Shown: positions 49,248 to 59,600 of the stretch, piece after piece
Numbering within the stretch: the first letter of the stretch is position 1
Layout: each line of letters opens with the position of its first letter
DNA from: Ancylostoma caninum
Taxonomy: Eukaryota; Nematoda; Chromadorea; Rhabditida; Ancylostomatidae
Assembly: GCA_037903475.1 (NCBI GenBank)
Contig: JBAJFG010000384.1
Coordinates: forward strand, 186,001-250,000
DNA length: 64,000 nucleotides
Direction of reading: 5' to 3'
Made by a program: the position numbers and the translations under genes
The notes under the pieces: model-generated
The model's input: only the letters and a program-made list of their open reading frames with translations
What the model was told of the DNA's origin: nothing
Database searches by the model: none

Positions 49248-49548
49248 TAGTGGAGTCGTTTTGAGAGTGCGTTTTCCGCGACAGCGGCTCCCTGGCATTG
49301 GAGCACGCAGCGCGGTCGGTCAAAAAGTTGATCTATGATTCATCTAGTATCTTTGAAGAGTTTTGTCGCTTGTTTCTCCTTATATTGTTCTTTCTCAGCT
49401 CTTAGAACAAATGAAGAAGGGAACAGACGATAAAACCCATCAAAGAAGGCGGATCCATCGTGGGTCAACTGTTTGACCAACCGCATGCGTGCTCCAATGC
49501 CAGCGGGGCCGCTACCGCGGACAACGCACTGTCAAAACGACTCCACTA
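49248..49548. mobile_element. 301-bp MITE nested in the right arm, TA target duplication
   Basis: Ends are TAGTGGAGTCGTTTTGA and TCAAAACGACTCCACTA; the inverted repeats continue about 60 bp. TA flanks each side. The left arm of the host element provides the empty site, which reads ...CCCACATACCGAGCCC... with a single TA. This fits a Tc1/mariner-type MITE inserted after the two arms were formed. Confidence 0.85.
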
Positions 49549-49978
49549 TATGTGGGCTTGCGATGGGCGTGGCCGCAATCCGCTGCAGCAAGCACGCGAA
49601 ATCTCCGATCAGATGCGTTTCATTCCTACACTAACAAATAGAGTTGCCAGGTATAATGCCAGGGTTCACGTGAAACAGTTTATCATTCCTTTCAAGTTTT
49701 GTAAAACAGAGATATGGATATTTCATAATCTAGGTAGGATTTCGGCATGTGCCTGATGTTATGCGAATTCAAGGCTGATTATTTGTGTATCACTTGAAAT
49801 GGATAGTTATTCCACGTCGCTGCACCCATCCAGAGCCGCGGCTGCGCGCAGCGCCGTTGTCCGAGTTTCCCGCCGCGCGGCGAGCCTCGATCGCGCTCGT
49901 GGTAGGGGCCTTCGGTCGAACGCGTTGCGGCCACGCCCCTTTGCTTGAGCCTGCACGGCTGTCACTTGGTGGATGCGC

Positions 49979-50029
49979 AAGGTGTGAATATCCGCGAGGC
50001 ATCGTTAGCCACGCGGATATTCACACCTT
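49979..50029. repeat. terminal hairpin of 7-kb element, right
   Basis: The same perfect 17-bp stem as at 43084-43134, with the loop in reverse complement (GAGGCATCGTTAGCCAC). It lies 20 bp inside the right end. Confidence 0.9.
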
Positions 50030-50049
50030 TTTTAGCTGAGCCCAAACGC

Positions 50050-50655
50050 GCGCCCTCCCTGCATTCGTCCTGTCAGCTTTTTCACTAAATTCACGGTGAA
50101 GACATTATCTGAGAAAGTATAATAAAGTATAAAATATAATTAGGTTTTTGGTCCAGACAACCACGGGTATTTGTGGTTTTTTCTTCTTCCAAGTCACTCT
50201 TTGATATGGTTCTTGCACACCACACGCGCTTTCCTTGGTTGGGCCCAGCTTATGTTCAGCTCTGTGTTTTATATTTTTGTGGCTAGTTATTTATCAATTG
50301 AGAGTAGTGAATTACTGTGCTGTGCCAAAGAACAACCAAAGTTTCATTGTGATGTTGGCAACAGTATTAAAAGGTGCATGTGTTAAAAAAAAAATGAAAC
50401 ACAGCGGAGGGATAATAGAGGTATGAAGTCTTCATTCGGAAAACAATGGTCTTTAAAAACTATTTTGTTTTGGAAATGCAAGCGCTCGTAAGAGCTTCAT
50501 GAGCAAACCATCTCTGAGAAATTTAATTTATATCATTAATACATCATTAAGATCAAGACATGTAATCATTTGCGAGGTAGGCGAATTGCAAAAATCACAT
50601 TTTCTATCAACTTGTCAATGCAAGCACGGCACAGATCGTGTGAAAGCATTTTCGG
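50050..50655. other. intergenic between 7-kb element and UGT-C 3' end
   Basis: No gene seen. This should include the UGT-C 3' UTR on the minus strand; I see only AT-rich words such as ATAAATTAAA near 50530 and no AATAAA. Confidence 0.5.
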
Positions 50656-53600
50656 CTAAGCCTTCTTTTCCTTCTTCGATTGGAATAAGAAAGAATACAG
50701 TTTCAACAGTACGAACTTCAATATCTTCCAGGATACAAACAAAATCAAGGTGGAAACAAATAGAAGGAAAGCAATGACATCGAGAGAGTGGTACTGGACG
50801 AAGCTGAGTTTACTTCCAGCGGGTACAAGGTTGTCTAGCCTCTTGAATTCAGCAGCGAATTCGGCCCATGATACCAGTAAGTGAGAAACACTGACCGGCT
50901 TCTTCCTCACCATTTGAGAGATCCTCTTGATTTTTTGTGAATAACTGTAAAGGAACATTATTTGGAGACCAATTGCTTGGAAAGAAAGAATGAGGCTCAC
51001 CTTGGGTCTTTAAATAGTTTAGTGAGGGCGTCAGCTATCGTGTCAGCACTTAGATCACTCTTACGAAGATTAATGGAAAATTGATGTCTCTCTGCTATCT
51101 TTGCATTCTTTGGCTGGTCTCCAAACAATGCAATGGTGACTAGTGGAACTCCTGCCGTGATCGCTTCCTAAAGAAAACTCATCATATACAGCTACTTCTC
51201 CGTAAAATGTTGCTATTTGCGTACCTGAAGGCTGTTGTATCCTCCATGTGACAGGAAAGCCTTTGTCTTTGGGTTCTGTAGCAGATCCGATTGAGGTAGC
51301 CATTTGAAAAGGTGAACATTTGGGGGGATTTTATCTGCAAGAAATCACTACAAGTGGGAAAATTTGAGGATTCAGAGAAGAAATAGTTTTCAAGGTATCT
51401 CCTCCAATAAGATTCCATTCCCACCTCGAAGGAAGAAGTCTACTTCAATTTCATGTCCTCAAATAGGACGAGCTGATGTCCATGACTTCTGCAAAAGTTC
51501 CAGAAAAAGCCATTTAGCCACAACAAAAGTGCACTGCGCTATCGATTTCACAATGCTTTCTATGGAACGTAACAGAACTATATTCGAAGCAACATATCCT
51601 TCACGGACATCCTTTAGAAGTTGGTCCACTTATTTTTCCTAACGATCTTCCATAGAATACCGTTTTCAGTATATTAATTCATATGCAGAATCTGGCTGGC
51701 TCCATTACAAAACCGTGCCTTCCAGCCTTGCTTGTAAAACCACATCTAGCACGGAAACAGAGCACAAACAGAACGAAACGAGAGACAAATATTCCTAATG
51801 CTTGAGATAATTTTCCTTCAAAAATGCAGAAAATAAAAATTAAGACAGAGTTACGGTACTATCGTACTTCAGCGGCCCCGTTATCGACCCCAGACCTGAG
51901 ATTATGGATTTCCCTCAAAACTTGCATACAGTGGTAATTCGAACTGCTGATCACAAATACAGCGCGCTTCGTAATTATAGGACACCTCCCCAACGTTTCT
52001 ATCCCCGGGTTTTCTGCGGGCAGCGGAAATTTTCCCTTAGTGCTATTCTATTCAGCGTCTGAAATAACCCTGGTACCCTAGTTTTGGGCTCTCGGCAGCA
52101 ACCCTGGTTTTTTAAAACTTTATTTTTTTCTTTCTGTCCATTTGCAGTAGTGACACATCTTCAGGATCTAACAGTTTTATTAGCTGCGTAATCGAATTTA
52201 CAGAACTTAAATAATGTTGTGAGCTTCCATGGACCACACTGATTTCACACAGCCTGCCACTCCTGTTTCTTATGTGAATTGCGAGAAAATCCGCATCAGT
52301 ATGCGTCGAGCATCCAAAACTAGCTATCTCAATTTTTCAGCCACTAATTGGTAAAGCCAGCACACTGCAAATTGGCTGACAAGGATCCTCTATGGCCCTT
52401 CTTCAAAAATACTGTTGACCTTGGTCACAGGCTGTTCCTGTGGCTCCGCTGGGCGCAGTCTGATTGATCTGGAGTCTTGTCTAAGTGCGCTTGACATCAG
52501 AAGTGCCAAGGAGTAATTTTTACCAATTAGGGCGACGACCTCACAGTTTTAAGGAGCAAATGCAAAAAAAAAACGGATATCGGGCGAGTGTTGCCTTCTT
52601 GGTTTGCCGCCCAGCGGAGTCATAGGAACAGCCTGGCCTGTAGTAATCCACCCCGCAAGTTAGTATCAATGTTGCCACCATGACGGCAACACTGCCTACA
52701 AGGTGGCAACTTTGGACGCGAAGTTGGGGTGACGATGCGGCATTCCGTTATGGCTGCAAAACCTAGCGACGCTCACAGTATCGGACCCCCACTACACCGC
52801 GATCACAAGCAAGCGACTGCACCACTTGGCCACACTTTGGGACGTGCGATTGAATCTCAACACAAACACCAACCAGATCAGATTTTGATTGATTTTTGGT
52901 ATCTCATCTCACAACAGTGTGTATTGTATTGGTAGAGGTGCAGAAATCAACTGCTATTGTACTCAAGCATGTTCATTTCTGCATATTATTAATTCTGCTC
53001 AGATTTCTTATCTAGTTTGAGGTTTCTTTGCGCCATCAGGTTGATCCTTGTTCTCGCTAACCTTTGGCAGCATTATCGTAGGTGTCTCTTAACAATACAA
53101 TATATAATAGTCGGGTGGATCCCCTCGATCTCTGCAAAGTGCTCCACCGTGTGACCTACAGGCAGCGTTACGACCAGCTGAGTTGATCGATACTCGACCT
53201 CCCATCATTCCCAAAAAAACTTCCATTTGAAGGCATAAAAATGGAGGAAAACAAACAAACTAGTAACAATGTATGAGAAATGACGGAAACAAGCCCTCAT
53301 AATCGGAATATTTTCCAGAATACTGAGAAAAACTGGGAAAAGCACCGCTATAAACCCAGCTGGTGCGAAATGCGGCGGCCGATTATCAAATCAGCTGATC
53401 GGTCGGACAAAACGAAGGCGCGTGATGGAGCACTTTGAGGAACATGGTTAGATTCATTCTATGAGATTATACCTTCGGAAAGATTACAGGGGAATACTGT
53501 CTAAGGGTTAAAGAGAGCCAAAATCAACCAGATAACACAAGAAAAGACTCCAAACGAAACTCTGGCAAGAATTGATTGTTCACACAGAATAGTGCGTGAG

Positions 53601-56600
53601 CGACGCCACTTTGGTCGTGACCACGGTAGAAGTTCCCGACGAGGTACGACCTCGGACATGCCCTAGGGCATGTCCGACCTGCCGACGGGGAAACCTCTCT
53701 CCTTACACACTCTCTCGTCGCAATCGCCTGCTGCCACCTACGTTGCCACCTTAAGGTGGCAGCTTTGGTGGCGCTCAAGGAGATCGCGATCTCGTAGGCA
53801 GCTGGAGTTTCCGAATATTTGCGCACGGCTGTTTGAAACAAGGACATCTAAACACTGTACATGGGGGTAAAACAAGGTCACAGGGATAGTACCCGTGTGA
53901 GGTAAAGTTGCAAAATTCAGGAGTTTTTATTGATTGAGGTGCGTCCGCACCGTTCCGGCTGCCGCTGATGTCGCACCCTGGTGCCACCGCGAGTTGGCAA
54001 CTTGCAGGGTGGATTACTACCGGCCCTTGTGACCAGGGTCAACTGTACTTCTGAAGAAGGACCATAGAGGATCCTTCTTTGGAGTGTGCTGCCATCAGCG
54101 GTGATTGAAAAATTGAGATAGCCAGTTTTGGATGTTCGACGCATATTGATGCGGATTTCCTCGGAATCCTCATAAGGAGCAGGAGTGGCTGGGCGTGTGG
54201 AATCAGAGTGTTCCATGGAAGCTCACAATAACATTTAGGCTCTGTAAATTCGATTACGCAGCTCATAAAAGCTCTGGTACTGAAGAAAAAATTCCGCGGC
54301 CTGCAAGAAAGCTGGGGATGGAAAAGTTGGGGGGGGGGGGTGTCCTATAATTGTGAAACGCACCTTATCATGTTCATTTCGCATGATGGCACCGACTTTA
54401 TTGCTTCTATGGATTTTTTTCCAAGTTCAACTCATATCTCAAATCTCCCTGAAAAATGCATGTAGAGGTATTTTAAAAGTGCTGATTGCGAATATAATCG
54501 CCATTTTACATTATATTTCTGAATTTCATTGATTTTCTCTGTAGGGCAGCGTAGTTTTCCACTTTACTGGAGTTTTCCCCATCAAGTTGACCTTTTCTTG
54601 CAGAATTTTCATCAAATTCGTTACCAGCCCCATTAAAAACCCCCGGATGCAGGTTTTCAGGTCCATACCTGAAAAAATCGGTGAAATAAAAACATTAATA
54701 CTATCATGCACCTGTATACTATGTATAATATGATATTCATTGTCAGCCCTTCGAGTTACCTCTGTATGCGAGTTTTCACAGAAATCTATGGTTTTGAGTT
54801 TGGGGTCGATAGTGGGGCCGCTGAAGTACTAAAATACCAGATTTACTCACCTTGCAAGTCGGTTCCTGCATATCTCCAAATGAAATGATACTTTGGAAAG
54901 CGTTTGAAAGCGTCAATGAAAGCCAGCTTCCAACCCATGGGCATTTTGTGGCTAGGAGCTACCGATCCGAAGCTGAATACCACCACACCTTCAGCAGCGT
55001 CCACAATTCGTTGGAATTCCTGAAGTATCAATAGATGTAAAATAGGCGAACAATAAACCATTATTCGTTTACCGTAATATACATATGTCAGAAGCAACCA
55101 GTATGTAGATAAATTCATAGAACAAATGCAAGAATTAACATGTAACATTTTAGATATAATGTTTTGTGTAAAAGTGCTATTCAACTTTGAGTTGTTTTTT
55201 GTACCTTTTTGCCGAGTAATTCTGCAAGGGTATGAGGTAATCATTGGTGCTAAAAAATAAATAAAAAACCTGAAACTAAATGAGCAAATAGTTAAGATTT
55301 GAAAAAAATAAATTCCGTAAAAAATATCAGCCGGAACGCAGAAGAAGCATAGAAATATCTCTAGCATGGCTAAATCGGGTCTCCCTCAGTTAGGCTGCTG
55401 CTAATCTCCTCCAGAAGTATAGTACCTTGAATCGCCATCGCCAGTCGCTAAAGATTTGCCATTGCCAGTCGCTAAAGATTTGCCATGGGCTGTCGTTAAA
55501 AAGGATCAACGATGGCGAAGAACAACGCTGGCGACGGAGCGCCTAACCCTTCACTTTTCGTATTTTCTTTTTTCTTTTTTTTCACTCAAATTTTACTTGT
55601 AGTAATTGTAATAATTGTAGTACTTTGCTTCTGTTCCCAAAGGTTCACAAGCAAAACCTCTGAAACTCTCAAATTTGCATGGGATAAAGTGAGAGAGAAA
55701 GAGAGAAAGAAGGAGAAAGAGTGAGAATGAGTGAGTGAGCAAGACGCATGAGAGAGGCTCAAAGATAGCAGCCAGAAATTTTGCTGGATTTCAAGGTTTT
55801 GAGGAACATAGAACTCATATGTAGAACACTAGGGGTCCACGAAAACTGAGTGCAGGTCTTCTGTGCACCTCATCGCTTTCTGATGCTCATGAGTCTCGTC
55901 AAATAGGTGCTACCATCACTCGCGCTTGTGCAAGCAACCGGGCCAGTGCTAGCAGGCACGCCGTCGCTGCAAAAACACTGGCAGCTAAGTTCGTGATTTG
56001 AGTTTATTTTTCGCGGTAGGTCATGATTTTTTGTGTTCGTTCAACACATTGCGGACAACGTGATGCACATGTTTGTAAAGAACTCGTTGTTAAGGACCTA
56101 GGTACTCCGCTGCCAACGTTGTTCCGTCGCCATAGTCAATCATCTTTGAGAGCAGCCGATCGCCAACCTTTAGCGAGTGGCGATCGCCTATATTTGGCGA
56201 TGTTGAGTCGTAGGAGTATAGCACCCCTCTAGCGATGTATGATTGCCGAGGAGTATAGCGGTGGCCTTAGAAGAAAGCTCTTAGGAAATAGCCAAGCAAA
56301 TCAAGAATTTACGAGAGATAACGGTTTCGCATCCTTCTGTTGAATTCCAACTCCACCAATGTTCACAATCTTCGCCAATGTTGGACGAGGAAGGTCGTAC
56401 AGCTCGTTCGAATTCACCATAACCTATGAAGCCAATTTGAGTATGCAAATTTAGCTTAGTCTGCTTAGAGTGCCGAATTACCAAAGGACACTCTTTTGCC
56501 ACGTCCACTATATCGGGAAAGTTCGGATCAACTAGTTCTCGGAAGATGGCAGTCTCACCGTCTGCAAACATCCTGCAAAATCTTCATTTGTCCGCTCACA

Positions 56601-59600
56601 TGAGACGGTTTTCCATCATTCTTATAAAAAAAAATGACTTCTAAAGGCGAAGATCAATGTATGTCTCAGTTTCGCCTTACCTTTTCCAAAGAAGAGGCAT
56701 AATCGTGTGCCCTATCAAGCTCTTTGTTCTTTCTATGAAATTCATATGATCAGCGCTTTCCATGATCATCGCTGAAAGTGACTTAGCACAGAAAGAATTT
56801 CATACCGAATGACAACCTATTGGGCCTATTCAGTCCTCTACTGTTATGATAAGCTCTAATAAAATGATGATGATGTAACCCACGAGGCATGTAACTCGGA
56901 ATAAGAGGCGCTCCCATGTGATACGCCACGAAATCCATCAGCGCGCCACTTTAAATATAGTGACAGTAATGTGAACTGAAAATAAACTGAAAATTTCTGA
57001 CCTGTTGAGCCAAACCCATGAAGGAATCTTCGCGTAGTGAATCAGTCCGATTGGGCACACATCGTACATGTGGGCAAAGGCCAGGTCGAATTTTTCGGCC
57101 ACCAGCCATTCAAGAAACGTGCTATTCCCTGCTAATTCTGCAACCAAAAACAATTATTCCCTTCTGTATCTGCAGCGCACCTTCTATCATGAAGTAGTAG
57201 TCGTTTGCTGCATAACAATGAGACTGAGATTGTAAAACCTTACGTCGACATGACTTTGTGAGAAGGGATGTCATGCGTTCCATGTTTTCTCGCATCCTGG
57301 GGTCCCAAATGGATAGATCCTAAAGTAGCAGGACAGATTAAGACAAGATTTCTCTAATGCTCCTCATATACGTTGCATTAGTCATGTACTTACCTGGAAT
57401 ATCAACTTACTCTGCTCTTCTTCCAGATGCTTTTTGCTCATGCCGAAGGAAGCATTCACTCGGTGAACTGAAAGGCCCTCTTCAGCTACTACAGTTCGTA
57501 TCAAAATTAAACATCCACCTCAAAAACTATACGTACGAAGTTCCAAAACATCCGATTAAGACGGGACAGCTTTTATTCGCTTTGCCGGGACCTTCACGTT
57601 TTCTCAAGGCAAAGACAACAGCTATTTCGTTTTGTTTGTATCAAAATTAAGTATCCACTTTAAAGTTGGCCAAAACTGTTGATCTGAAAGTTGGTATAAA
57701 AGGCTGAAATTTTTGCACACTTGACTTATTGCTCTCTGCCGATATGCACTGTCGTGAAAAGCTGCTGAGCTCCGCTGAACAGGCACAAATTCGAGCCTTG
57801 CATGATGCAGGATAGTCCCACCGAGCAATTGCGGCTCAGTTAGGTCGCTCTCATGTATGCGTGAGCAGGTATCTGCGAGACCCATCTGCATACCACATCA
57901 GCCTAATTCTGGTCGCCCTAAGCTGCTGACTTCGAGCGATATCAGAAAGATCAAGAGATTGGTGTCGTACTCCACGTTGAGCATTGCTCAGATGCGGACT
58001 CACTTGGGTTTAAAATGACCATACGGGACAAGGGACAACTATACCATCGGCTACAAAAGTATTGTGTGTTGATGACAAGAGCGTCTTGCTACTTGTTTTG
58101 TCCAGCAGCTGAGGAGCGTAGCTAATATGGAAAGATGTCCAGACTCAAGTACAAACGAACAGATGGCTTCAGTAGACAAAAGTACATAGTCTAACACATT
58201 TTTCCACTTATATTCAATAACAAAGAAGAGTGGCGACGGAATGCATTTCAGTGGTGGGAATTCAAAGTGATTGTAGCGCAAACTACAGCCTCACTGCGGT
58301 TCGTTAAATCGACTGCAAAGATCATAAAGTTGCATTTCGAATAAAGAACAATATTAAAACTAGCTCTCTAAATGTTGGGTTTGACAGGCACCACCCACAT
58401 AGATAGTGCTTGTGGTCAGTCAGTTTACACCGATTTACACCGCACATAACCTAATGTCCATTCTCATTCGTGCCGGACGCAGGAGTTGCCACCCAGGAGG
58501 GGGGGGAGTCGGAAAAAAGTGGCAAATCCGCCATCCGTGGACTCAGATTAAATAACTCCAGTATTAAATTATTAATAACGAAAGTTTTAAAAGCAATAAT
58601 AAAAATTAACAAGAAAGAATAAGCTCATTAAGCTCATACAAAATTTTTATCTATTTCATGAGGCAATTTCAAAAATTCGGCAACCCATTCTCAGGTGGGT
58701 GGGGACTATACTTGCAACCGAATCGGATAATTATTCGGTTATTCTAATGAATCATTCGAATCGAATCATTCGAAAATTCGAATATTCGAATATTCGATGT
58801 CCTTATTATTCGAATGTGTCACCCGAATTTTCGATATCCATCACATGAATCACACGAAATACTTCAGAGATGTTTGCCTTGTTTGCTGACTTAGTTTTGA
58901 ACCGAATGAAAGCGCTACATGTGAGTATACAGAGTGATCCAACGTCGATTCTTTTCTGAAGCTAGCATGTGTTTGAGTCATCCAATGCGCTCATCCAAAG
59001 GCACTTTTCTCCCTCCACAATTCTGTCGTCATGAGATTTCCCAAAAATGTTGGTTAACCTTATTTCTACGCTTAGGAAGAAAATGTCGGGCTGAGAAAAA
59101 AAATGCTATTTTCTCATTACATTCAATAGAGACTAAAAGGCATACAATGCCGCGGAAACCCCCAAGCTCGGGAGAATATAAATGTGGAGGAGCATTGTCA
59201 ACTGAGCTCTTGGAGTGCAGTTTTGATGGTGTTGACAAAGTAGAGCCATACGTTCTCAGTCGCTATCAGGATTTTCAAATCAAAATGATTGGATTTTTCA
59301 GGGGATTTTTTAGCCGAATTACTCGTTTTTTTAGCACGTTTGAGAAGCGCGATGTCCATCCAGATCACATAATTTCTCTGAAGCAATTCTCAAGCGTTCA
59401 CGGAATAAAATTGGCTAATCGTGATGGTTGGCGTCTCCGAGACAAAATATGATTTTTTTGAAGTATGGGACCACTGATGATCGTTTCAAGCACAACTTGT
59501 CTTCCTTACATGGCATAAGTCATCTGAGGGGTTTTAGTGGTCTTTCGAGCTTCGACTGAATGCTGAGAGAGACAGGCGTCAATACTGATTTTTTTCATAG

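Larger units (their letters stand above)
43063..50049. mobile_element. 7-kb element with 0.75-kb terminal inverted repeats carrying a satellite array
   Basis: The left arm (43063-43795) starts GCGTTTGGGCTCAGC. It matches, in reverse complement, the right arm (about 48985-50049), which ends GCTGAGCCCAAACGC. After removing a 301-bp MITE from the right arm the two arms have nearly equal length. Each arm has a perfect 17-bp-stem hairpin 20-30 bp from the outer end. The interior holds non-repetitive flanks and the 59-bp satellite array. No transposase or replicase frame is visible. What moves it is unknown; an inverted segmental duplication around the satellite is the alternative. Confidence 0.75.
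51858..54836. mobile_element. 3-kb foldback element in UGT-C intron 10
   Basis: The outer words GTACTTCAGCGGCCCC and GGGGCCGCTGAAGTAC are inverted. Similarity continues for several hundred bp: left about 51858-52450, right about 53990-54836, with CATCCAAAACTAGCTATCTC paired with the reversed 'gccagttttggatg' region. Arms differ by substitutions and by insertions on the right. No transposase is seen. Each arm holds a related short ORF, listed separately. Confidence 0.7.
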
